A DNA stretch of 21,056 bases from Candidatus Pacearchaeota archaeon (GTDB lineage Archaea; Nanobdellota; Nanobdellia; Pacearchaeales; GW2011-AR1). Location of the stretch: contig RFLO01000008.1 in assembly GCA_003693875.1 (NCBI GenBank), positions 1 through 21,056 of the forward strand, given 5' to 3'. This document shows, in pieces, positions 14,333 to 21,056 of the stretch (position 1 is its first letter; each line of letters opens with the position of its first letter). The translations under genes were made by a program, and so were the position numbers. Below the pieces are notes generated by a model. It was not told the origin of the DNA. It was given only the letters and a program-made list of their open reading frames with translations, and ran no database searches.

Positions 14333-16288
14333 TTACCGCCTCTTTTTTTCAATCTCCCGTCGTTCATGGATAACCTGCAAAAGCTTGCGAATAGCCAGAA
14401 TAACAATCAGTGCAAAAATCAGGATTAGTCCGTAATAAACCTTCTTAAAAGATTTTGGCTCCTCAAAACGGCATTTAAAGGGACAGGGACCGCCACAATC
14501 TATTCCTTCCTCATTTTGATTTTTTATGCCATCGCTGCAGGTAGGGCACGGAGCGCAGGGACCGCCACAATCAACAAGAAATTCGCAACCTCCATCATGG
14601 CAGTTCTGAATCCCATCGTTGCAACCCGGATTCTCAATAAAATAACAAACCCTAAACTCCTCTGGCTTTTTAACCTTTAGAACAGTGTTGTTGCACTCGT
14701 TAACATCCCTACACTTTCTTCTCTGATAGCCACAAACATCCTCATCAAAACCCTTCTGAGAACAAATCTCCTTTGCAAGAAAATATTCCTCTCCTGCAAA
14801 AATACCTGAAAGATGGGCACTATAAACATTTATGCACCTCCTCCAATCACTGCAACCCCACTGCTCCCTGCAATATGGCTCACTGGACCCTCCACCCCCA
14901 CCACCTCCGGTACTACAGGACTTAAGAGAAACATTAACTTCCCATTCAACAGAATCATTCAAAAGCCCATCCGTTGTAAGAGCTAAAATTTTCTTGGTCC
15001 CGGAAACTCCACAGCCCGGTTTATAAACAAAACTGTCATTAGACCGATTTTCGTTATGTTCAACGCGAACCCCATCAATATACCAATCAATATCTGGCAC
15101 GGTGCCATCAGCGTCATAAACTTCAACATAAAAGGAAACAGAGCTGTCCCCAGATACCTTAAGATTTTGATTGCTTGGGCTGTAATTTACAATCTCTGGA
15201 GCCCTGTTATTATCCGTAACCGTCAATGTAAATGTGTCGCAATTCCTGTTTGGGCCCGCACCTTCCGGAGCACAGAGGCTTATATTCTCGTGAGGATTTT
15301 GAAGTGCAGAATCATTTACGCAAAGCAAAACAGAATAGACTCCAACATCGCCGGCATCCGGTGTGTAGTTCATAACTCCAAATGGGCTAACAGCGAAAAG
15401 ATTAGCATTGTTGGAAAAAGAAATCTCAAAGGTAAAATTCCCAGAGCTTGCATTTCCATCCTCAACATCAGAAACATTCACAACATGATAAAAAGTAGAA
15501 TTTTCGCCGCGAGTCCAAACAGTCTGTGCTCCAAGATTTTCAAGAGTAAAGTTATTGTTTATTTCAATTACTGTTATATTTGTCTTAACAGAATCTGAAC
15601 AACACGACGGGCTGTAATCATCGCGAACAGAAATGTTCTCCTCGTATGTCCCGATGTTCCCTTTCCCAAGTTCGCCTGAAAAGATTCTAAAAAGACTCAT
15701 TGTAGCATTGTATTTCCCAAGAGAAAGAACATAGAATGGATTTTTTGGGTTAATATCTGCGTAAAGCGTATCCTCATCAATGTCGCTTGCATTAAAATCA
15801 TAACTAAGAGCATTATTCTCACAGACAAAAATGTCGTTTGGAATGTCTCCTAAAATCGGAGCAGAGTTCGGAACGCTCACTGTAAAAACCACGCTTGCAC
15901 TGTACCATTGCCCCGTAGAAGAATCGTTAGCAGAAACCGTCAGCCGATTTCCCCACCTAACAGCCAAAAAAGTTGTGTTTGGTGTAAAAAAAACACTCTG
16001 ATTTACCCACCGGTCATGCCTTAAATCATAAAGTGAATAATTCCAGGCACCTGCTGTAAAATTAGCTGAAACATTAAGGCTCAAATTATAATCCTGCCCA
16101 ACATCAAAACTATAAGTTTTATTCTCAGGAGAGTAAATATGAATTTTAGTCGGACTTTCCTGAACAAAAAGGTCAAGCGTCCCACTAACCCCTTTTCCTG
16201 TAAAAAATCCAAGAGTGTCCATACCAAAAGCATAAAAACCAACAATTCCTAACGCAAGCACGACTAATGCCAAAACACCCCTCTTCAT
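14333..16288 (-). CDS. Large surface protein: Ig/cadherin-like domains, Gly7 linker, Cys-rich C-terminus, membrane anchor
   Basis: Secreted, membrane-anchored protein of 651 residues, likely an adhesin or envelope component. Order: hydrophobic N-terminal signal/anchor (about 4-22); Ig/cadherin-like repeats (about 45-455) with VTDNNRAP- and DADG-type motifs and many N-x-S/T sequons; Gly7 linker (461-467); a TSP1-like Cys segment (473 to about 548) with W477-x-C and W482-x-x-C; two acidic Cys modules ending in VDCGGPCAPC (556-581) and GIDCGGPCPFKC (584-606); a membrane span (about 617-633) and a basic tail rich in Arg/Lys/Glu. The C-terminal modules match those of the 422-residue protein two genes downstream. 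A TATA box 26 bases upstream gives a leaderless start. It diverges from the plus-strand secreted-protein gene at 16404. Confidence 0.83.
   Translation of the reverse strand: MKRGVLALVVLALGIVGFYAFGMDTLGFFTGKGVSGTLDLFVQESPTKIHIYSPENKTYSFDVGQDYNLSLNVSANFTAGAWNYSLYDLRHDRWVNQSVFFTPNTTFLAVRWGNRLTVSANDSSTGQWYSASVVFTVSVPNSAPILGDIPNDIFVCENNALSYDFNASDIDEDTLYADINPKNPFYVLSLGKYNATMSLFRIFSGELGKGNIGTYEENISVRDDYSPSCCSDSVKTNITVIEINNNFTLENLGAQTVWTRGENSTFYHVVNVSDVEDGNASSGNFTFEISFSNNANLFAVSPFGVMNYTPDAGDVGVYSVLLCVNDSALQNPHENISLCAPEGAGPNRNCDTFTLTVTDNNRAPEIVNYSPSNQNLKVSGDSSVSFYVEVYDADGTVPDIDWYIDGVRVEHNENRSNDSFVYKPGCGVSGTKKILALTTDGLLNDSVEWEVNVSLKSCSTGGGGGGGSSEPYCREQWGCSDWRRCINVYSAHLSGIFAGEEYFLAKEICSQKGFDEDVCGYQRRKCRDVNECNNTVLKVKKPEEFRVCYFIENPGCNDGIQNCHDGGCEFLVDCGGPCAPCPTCSDGIKNQNEEGIDCGGPCPFKCRFEEPKSFKKVYYGLILIFALIVILAIRKLLQVIHERREIEKKRR
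14888..14908 (-). other. Gly7 linker codons in the second surface protein
   Basis: Seven glycine codons at the boundary between the Ig-like ectodomain and the Cys-rich C-terminal modules, parallel to the Gly6 linker at 8816-8833. Confidence 0.85.
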
Positions 16289-16310
16289 TAAAAAAAATAT
16301 CTCCCGAGGT

Positions 16311-16318
16311 ATAAAAAG
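16311..16318 (-). promoter_or_regulatory. TATA box of the second surface protein
   Basis: Sense CTTTTTAT centred 26 bases before the ATG at 16288; part of a divergent promoter region with the plus-strand gene starting at 16404. Confidence 0.6.
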
Positions 16319-16373
16319 CTACCTAAAAAATCGGCGATAATGTAACCCCTTAATAATAATGACTAAACGGAAA

Positions 16374-16383
16374 CTTTATAAAG
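16374..16383 (+). promoter_or_regulatory. Palindromic TATA box of the secreted Asp-loop protein
   Basis: CTTTATAAAG centred 25-26 bases before the ATG at 16404. Being a perfect palindrome it could in principle fire in both directions. It excludes the upstream in-frame ATG at 16359. Confidence 0.65.
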
Positions 16384-16403
16384 AAAAAAATCAAAAGGAA
16401 AAT

Positions 16404-17648
16404 ATGAAAAATACACTGCATATTGTCTTGCTTGTCCTTTTCATTAGCCTTGTCTCTGCCTCAATAATCCTGCCAATTCAAACAACTAAGCAAACCGCCC
16501 AACCCATTCAAAAACAAAATCAAATAAGCCTTAATCCTGCCTCTCCGCTTCAAACAATCTCGCCAAAACCCCATTGCACAAAGCCAAAACTCTTAATACA
16601 AAATGTAAGCGCAGGCCTCACCTTCCAAGACAGATACCTTTTCTACACCGCGCCAATCTCCCAGACAAAAACAGGCCTTTTCGTCTATGACTTCGGCCCA
16701 GACAAGCTTCCAAACACAAAAGATGATATTGGAGCTAAGATGATTGATAGTTTAAAAAAAGAATATTCGGTATTCCTGTTTCTTGACATATCAAAAGACC
16801 CAAATGACAACCAGCCGCTAATTGCCTATCTCCTACCCCTCCAACCAATGGCTTCCTATGGTAATATAAAAATAATTAAGTCTGGAAAAGACGGCCTCTT
16901 CAAAACCTCAGACGATTTAGTGTTTACAGCATACAGCGGTCCAACGTCCACATATTCAGCGCCATCAGTAAAAGACAATATTATCTCATTTAAAACTCGC
17001 GGGCAATATGGTCCGATAGCTTATTGGTGTGATGTAAATAAAACAAATGCGCTAGGAGAATGCTCCCAAAAAAACATTCAGGAGATAAAACTCGGTATGG
17101 ATATAGGAAAAATTATACCCTATCAGGGCTCTTTCCTATTTGAAAAAAGAAACCAGAGTACAAAAGTGATTGACATCTTACTCAAAACAAAAAACGGGCT
17201 GTTTACAAAACAAAAAGGAAGACTTAACAAAAAACTCTCTCTATCTGGAAAATTTGCAAAAAATTTTTACCTCTTTATTGAAGAAAGTCACAATAACGGC
17301 TTTAAGAAAAGTCTTAAGGTCTCAATTCTGCCTGGAAAAGCTACAAGTGAAATTGAAATAGCTTCAATATTCTCAAAATCTTTTATCCCAAATCCCTTCA
17401 TAAATGTTCGTGGAGCAACAAACCCCCATCAAAAAACAAATGACCTGCTTATCGGATGGGAGAAAATTTTAACAAAACTTGGCTCAAGCACTAAAATGGG
17501 TATAGAAATCACAACCCTCAACAGAAAATGGACAGAAACCGTTGGCTCAGCAACTACTTCCCTCGTCGGTCTTGACAGAAACACCGTAGTCATCCAAGAC
17601 ATCGGACCAAACAACCAGCAGGCACTCTACACCCTTCAATGCGAATAG
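16404..17648 (+). CDS. Secreted protein with Asp-rich loops, possibly TolB-like beta-propeller
   Basis: Secreted protein of 414 residues, function unknown. Begins with a signal peptide (MKNTLHIVLLVLFISLVSAS), then a Gln/Thr/Pro-rich linker (about 25-56) and a beta-rich body. Two loops, DFGPDKLPNTKDD (96-108) and SGKDGLFKTSDD (160-171), match the G-x-D-G-x-F-x-T-x-D-D type often found repeated in secreted TolB/beta-propeller-like proteins and probably bind calcium; that fold is inference. Four cysteines after the signal could form two disulfides. The start at 16404 is fixed by the TATA box at 16374-16383 and by the signal peptide beginning there. Only secreted-protein gene on the plus strand in this half; its TAG stop abuts the stop of the next, convergent gene (TAGCTA). 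Confidence 0.72.
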   Translation: MKNTLHIVLLVLFISLVSASIILPIQTTKQTAQPIQKQNQISLNPASPLQTISPKPHCTKPKLLIQNVSAGLTFQDRYLFYTAPISQTKTGLFVYDFGPDKLPNTKDDIGAKMIDSLKKEYSVFLFLDISKDPNDNQPLIAYLLPLQPMASYGNIKIIKSGKDGLFKTSDDLVFTAYSGPTSTYSAPSVKDNIISFKTRGQYGPIAYWCDVNKTNALGECSQKNIQEIKLGMDIGKIIPYQGSFLFEKRNQSTKVIDILLKTKNGLFTKQKGRLNKKLSLSGKFAKNFYLFIEESHNNGFKKSLKVSILPGKATSEIEIASIFSKSFIPNPFINVRGATNPHQKTNDLLIGWEKILTKLGSSTKMGIEITTLNRKWTETVGSATTSLVGLDRNTVVIQDIGPNNQQALYTLQCE

Positions 17649-18836
17649 CTACTTCTCAGCCTTAGCTTTAAGCTTTTTCCTAATCCACAAAAACCATGCC
17701 AAATTAATTAGAACAAGAAGAATGATTCCTACAACAAGAACAAAGACAATCCTGTTTGACTCTTTCTCACTTTCAGAGATTACATATCCAAGTCCGATAA
17801 CTCTCAATTCATTCTCCCTTACATCAAACTCAAGGTCTTTTCTAACCGAATTATTCCCCCCATAATCTATTTCCACTTCAGTTTTATACCTTCCAACCTT
17901 AAAGCCGGCCGTGTCCCAGAATGAAGTAAAAACTTTCTTAGAAAGGGGGCCTATGCTTTCTTCAGAAGATTTAAAGTGAGACAAAACTTCTCTGTTGTCA
18001 TCAAAAACCTTTGTTTCTAAATGAACATCATCAATTTTTTGATTCCATTTGTTTTCAACAAGCATCTCAAACTTTACAATTTCACCAAGACGAAAATTGT
18101 CAGCCCGAACCTCTTGAAGCTCCAAAACATGCTCCCCAACCGAAAACTCTTTTTCAAGCCTCTTGGTTTCGCCATCATAGATTACGGTGGCTACTGCAAG
18201 ATATTTACCAACCGGAACTTTTGGCTCCCAAACAGCAGTAAGCTCGCGAGATTTCTTATCTTGCAAAGAAACCTCTCCCGTATTAATGGAGGCTACCTTT
18301 TCACCAAGTCGGTTAAAAACGTCAATATTGGCGCGAACAGAAGCAACATCATATTTTCCGATACTTGAAACTTGGACAATGAACTGAACCTTCCTCCCAT
18401 CTTCTAACTGATTGACATAAAGTCCCGAACTTATCTCCTTTCCGCTATATGGAACAAAAACTCGAATCTGTGTTGCAACAGCAAGAGTCGCCTGTATTGT
18501 TCCATCCCTTTCTTCTTCTGCCTTCTTAAGAAAAATAATATTTCCTTCATGATTGCCGGAATTAAGATTTGCTGGAAGATTTATCTCATAGCTAAACTTC
18601 TTACTTGACTCGCCTTCCCTAAACTTCAAAACCTGAGAGGACAAGGTAATGTATTTTCCAAGCTCTCCCGTAGCACTAACAGAAAGCTCAGTCCCTGGAC
18701 TTGCAATAACTTCTACTTCAAAACTTTTTTTAAGATTAGGAGAAAAATCGATAGTTACCCTTCCAGGCGTAACCCCCAAACCGCTTACAAAGCCTGTCAA
18801 AACAACTGCCAAAACCAAAACAAAAAACAGCCTCAT
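17649..18836 (-). CDS. Secreted beta-sandwich protein with C-terminal membrane anchor
   Basis: Extracellular Ig-like protein of 395 residues held by one C-terminal span; specific role unknown. Seen: signal peptide (1-19), an N-terminal beta-sandwich starting GVTPGRVTIDFSP (about 21-125) reminiscent of COG1470/DUF916-like envelope proteins, two further CARDB/Ig-like domains (about 130-235 and 238-345), a membrane span (about 363-384) and a Lys-rich tail. Few sequons compared with the large surface proteins. Last gene of a three-gene operon: its ATG overlaps the upstream stop as ATGA, and a GGAGG ribosome-binding site lies six bases before it (18843-18847). The C-terminal anchor complements the upstream LamG protein, which lacks one, suggesting a surface complex; inference. 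Confidence 0.78.
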   Translation of the reverse strand: MRLFFVLVLAVVLTGFVSGLGVTPGRVTIDFSPNLKKSFEVEVIASPGTELSVSATGELGKYITLSSQVLKFREGESSKKFSYEINLPANLNSGNHEGNIIFLKKAEEERDGTIQATLAVATQIRVFVPYSGKEISSGLYVNQLEDGRKVQFIVQVSSIGKYDVASVRANIDVFNRLGEKVASINTGEVSLQDKKSRELTAVWEPKVPVGKYLAVATVIYDGETKRLEKEFSVGEHVLELQEVRADNFRLGEIVKFEMLVENKWNQKIDDVHLETKVFDDNREVLSHFKSSEESIGPLSKKVFTSFWDTAGFKVGRYKTEVEIDYGGNNSVRKDLEFDVRENELRVIGLGYVISESEKESNRIVFVLVVGIILLVLINLAWFLWIRKKLKAKAEK

Positions 18837-19312
18837 TTCATGCCTCCAACAAATTTATTTCCTCTTACTGTTTTTGATGCCCCTTTCTCAAGGCTGATTT
18901 TTTTAACAAGTGTCTTGTTGTCATAAACCAGGACATTAAGGTCAACATTGCCTGCATTCAAAACCTCAAAACCATTGCCAACAGGCCTAACTTCAAGACT
19001 TACAAAAGACTTTATTGTAAGCCTACGGACATCGCTTCCAAAGACACCCTCAGCCTTCCAAAAATAAACTCCTGGTTTAAGCTCCACTTTGTGCGCTTTT
19101 CTAACATCAAGAACCATCGGGCTCGTAAAATCTGGATTGTCGTCAATTAAGACCTTGTCTGCTCTCTCTACCGAGAACAAAACACTTCTTGTAGTCTCAA
19201 AACCATCTCTTGGGCCGACAACTAATGGCTGAGCCCACCCAAAAAGAAAAACCATAAAAGCCAAGCTAAAAAGAACAATTGCAAAATCAATAGCATAAAT
19301 TCTTCTCATCAT
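18833..19312 (-). CDS. Small N-terminally anchored beta-sandwich protein
   Basis: I do not recognise a named family. The 159-residue product has an N-terminal membrane anchor (about 8-28) after MMRRIYAID and an extracellular beta-rich domain of about 130 residues; the sequence LFSVERADKVLIDD, PGVYFWKAEG resembles fibronectin type III or Ig-like strands. Middle gene of the LamG operon: ATGA overlaps join it to both neighbours. GGAG at 19314-19317 fits the second ATG at 19309 (four bases) better than the first at 19312, so the protein may be 158 residues. Likely structural partner of the neighbouring LamG and Ig-like proteins; inference from operon only. Confidence 0.75.
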   Translation of the reverse strand: MMRRIYAIDFAIVLFSLAFMVFLFGWAQPLVVGPRDGFETTRSVLFSVERADKVLIDDNPDFTSPMVLDVRKAHKVELKPGVYFWKAEGVFGSDVRRLTIKSFVSLEVRPVGNGFEVLNAGNVDLNVLVYDNKTLVKKISLEKGASKTVRGNKFVGGMK

Positions 19313-21056
19313 TCTCCAAGAGATGCGGTAAAAGTAACCGTCCCGGATTTAGTTCCTGCCCCTTCATTAGGGGGAGTTTGAACACGAACATCAACTTCTG
19401 CACTATCTGTAGCATCGGAGTAATTCAGGTAATCTATTGCTGTAACAGCCCCACTAATTGAGAAATTATACCAGTTAGTAATAGAACCTGTCCAGTTAAA
19501 CGCCCCCTCTTCTCCGCTGACATTATCAACCTTAAACTGATAGTAGCTGCTGTTGCCCGGAACAGTACTCCAAAGCTGTGTTGAGTTTATATCTACATCC
19601 ACAAAAACCGTCCCGTTGTTCTCTAAAACAAAAGGCGGGGGTGAATCATCTGTCGTATCATTAGACCCATATTGTGCAATCTCTCCGAAATCAACAACAG
19701 AATTTGCAAGATTTATATTGACAAGAGCCGTTAAGTTAAAACTATAAACAGAACTCATAGTCCAATCTGTCCCGTCCGTCGCATTAACCTGCCATACATA
19801 ATAAAAGCCATTGTCATAAAGACACTTCAAATCGGTCTTAGGTGTATAATTGTTTTCTGTTAAAATTCCAGAACTCCGCGTATCCGAACAACTCCCGCTT
19901 CCACTAAACTTCACGACACTTATATTCCATGTAAAATTAACAGCGTCCCCGTCATCATCAGAATAAGTCCAGTTAAAAAGCGGCGTCCGGTTCGTCGTCT
20001 TTGAAGCGTCTGCTGGATATTCCAGCGTTACTGTCGGCGGGGTGTTTTGAATGGTAAGTGTAGGAGAACTTGCAGTAGAAGAATTGCTGTAGCCGTCGCC
20101 GATGGTGACCTGACAAATCCAGGTCTCTCCCTTAGAAGTATCTCCGCTTAAAAGCTTAGAAGATATTTTGGTATTATTATTTACATTTGAATAAATCTGC
20201 GAGACAACCCTTGATTGTCCGTCTCTATTCCAATCTACCCAAACCGTCATCTTATCCCCATCAGGGTCAATTGCCGTAAACTTGCAATACAAATCGTCTG
20301 CTGTTCTGTTAAGTCCGCTTGAAGAGTTTATCGTTACTGTTGGGGTTGTTGGCGTGTTATTCACCTGAATTATCCTTGTTCCCGTGTTGTTCAGGTTTCC
20401 GGCATAATCTTGCGAGTAGCCCCGATAACTGTGGTTTCCAAGCCCAATGTTCGTTATGTTTGCTAAAACCTCTTTTGAGCTACTGTTCGCATAAAGCCCA
20501 AAAACTTCCGCTTCACTAAGCGAGCGGTTAAAAATGATGAGGTCATCCACTACACCGGAGAAAGCCCCGTAATCTGTTGTGTTGTAGTACCCTTGTCCTA
20601 AAACCAAATTTCCAGAGCTATCTTTTAATGTTCCTGAAACATCACTATCGCTGTCTGCTAAAACCCCATCAACATAAAGCCTTGCAACAGAACCGTTGTA
20701 GCTAACGACTGCATGGTGCCAGGACCCAAGACTCAAGTTGTTTTCTGCAGTTAAATTAATCAAAGGATAGCCTGTAGAATTCCAATACTCAAAAACAATA
20801 TCATTGCCGTCGCCAACATGAAGCGAAAACTCATAATCTGCTACCTTTGAAACAACAGCACCCTTCTTTGAAGAGTCATCTGGCCAAAGCCAAAGCGAAA
20901 TCGCAAATGAATCCGAACTTGACCAAGAAATATCTGTTAATTCAAATTGCATCCATGTCAGATTAAGTGCATTGCCAAGTCGCCCATAAAGGATCTCAAC
21001 ATCAGACGGATAAGAAGTCGAACTGCTAAAATTCCTATTATCTGTGTAATCCTTTA
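19309..21056 (-). CDS. LamG/concanavalin A-like secreted protein (5'-partial at window edge)
   Basis: Extracellular protein, at least 581 residues; the reading frame stays open to the window edge, so the N-terminus lies outside and an internal ATG at 20952 is not the true start. Seen from the left of the protein: a LamG/ConA-like carbohydrate- or protein-binding jelly-roll (visible residues about 35-195) with LGSWHHAVVSYNG, RLYVDGVL and DDLIIFNRSLSEAEV, all typical of the domain; Ig-like or PKD-like domains with DPDGDKMTVWVDWN and FNWTYSDDDGDAVNFTW; a C-terminal beta domain ending GTVTFTASLGE. Many N-x-S/T sequons. No C-terminal membrane span. Its stop overlaps the next gene's ATG. Probably a surface-exposed binding protein held by its operon partners; partners are inferred. 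Confidence 0.85.
   Translation of the reverse strand, partial: KDYTDNRNFSSSTSYPSDVEILYGRLGNALNLTWMQFELTDISWSSSDSFAISLWLWPDDSSKKGAVVSKVADYEFSLHVGDGNDIVFEYWNSTGYPLINLTAENNLSLGSWHHAVVSYNGSVARLYVDGVLADSDSDVSGTLKDSSGNLVLGQGYYNTTDYGAFSGVVDDLIIFNRSLSEAEVFGLYANSSSKEVLANITNIGLGNHSYRGYSQDYAGNLNNTGTRIIQVNNTPTTPTVTINSSSGLNRTADDLYCKFTAIDPDGDKMTVWVDWNRDGQSRVVSQIYSNVNNNTKISSKLLSGDTSKGETWICQVTIGDGYSNSSTASSPTLTIQNTPPTVTLEYPADASKTTNRTPLFNWTYSDDDGDAVNFTWNISVVKFSGSGSCSDTRSSGILTENNYTPKTDLKCLYDNGFYYVWQVNATDGTDWTMSSVYSFNLTALVNINLANSVVDFGEIAQYGSNDTTDDSPPPFVLENNGTVFVDVDINSTQLWSTVPGNSSYYQFKVDNVSGEEGAFNWTGSITNWYNFSISGAVTAIDYLNYSDATDSAEVDVRVQTPPNEGAGTKSGTVTFTASLGE

Noticed and set aside
15056..15598. Long open frame of 180 codons on the plus strand
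   Set aside because: It lies wholly antisense to the 651-residue surface protein, has no promoter at the expected distance and its translation shows no domain or signal peptide. It is a by-product of the opposite-strand coding sequence.
8120..16288. CRISPR array, tandem DNA repeats or mobile element in the surface-gene region
   Set aside because: Protein-level Ig/cadherin repeats are diverged and show no regular direct repeats at DNA level; no transposase, integrase or inverted terminal repeats were seen.
20952..20954. Internal ATG as start of the LamG gene
   Set aside because: The frame stays open upstream to the window edge with plausible LamG-preceding sequence, so the gene is 5'-truncated by the window.

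Overview
The window looks like a piece of an AT-rich archaeal chromosome, most plausibly from the DPANN group (Woesearchaeota/Pacearchaeota-like); that placement is inference. Archaeal evidence: ribosomal protein S17e, Alba, an Sm-like protein, an archaeal-type glycyl-tRNA synthetase, tRNA genes without encoded CCA, and TATA boxes about 24-28 bases upstream of many start codons with no room for a leader. No mobile element, CRISPR array, integrase or phage gene was seen. The gene-dense window has no gene-free stretch over 300 bases; the longest gap (826-990) is a divergent promoter region. Layout. 13-3041: housekeeping RNA and chromatin genes: a TtuA/Ncs6-like tRNA thiolation enzyme (-), S17e and Alba (+), an Sm-like protein (+), RNase Z (-), and tRNA-Arg(UCU) and tRNA-Cys(GCA) separated by one base (-). 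3042-5316: glycyl-tRNA synthetase and a MinD/ParA-like ATPase (+). 5313-11974: a minus-strand operon of a 1,284-residue glycosylation-rich surface protein, a MoxR AAA+ ATPase, a DUF58 protein and a membrane VWA protein, joined by gaps or overlaps of one or two bases. 12040-12111: a tRNA with anticodon CAU and odd T-loop and anticodon-loop bases. 12146-16288: three separately promoted minus-strand genes: a Cys-rich thrombospondin-like membrane-anchored protein, a Lys-rich membrane-anchored protein, and a second large surface protein with a poly-Gly linker and Cys-rich C-terminus. 16404-17648 (+): a secreted protein with Asp-rich loops. 17649-21056 (-): a three-gene operon, a LamG-domain secreted protein (cut by the window edge) and two membrane-anchored beta-sandwich proteins. 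How it fits together. The left third supports tRNA maturation and translation. The right two thirds build the cell surface: several secreted, N-glycosylation-rich, disulfide-rich or Ig/cadherin-like proteins beside a MoxR/DUF58/VWA module. Translational coupling of the giant surface protein to MoxR suggests, as inference, that the AAA+/VWA module assembles or regulates that protein or its relatives. Two initiation modes are visible: first genes of transcripts look leaderless, while internal operon genes usually carry GGAGG/GAGG-type ribosome-binding sites about 5 bases before the start. No whole system here is clearly new; the adhesin-MoxR-DUF58-VWA operon and the aberrant CAU tRNA are the best candidates for follow-up.
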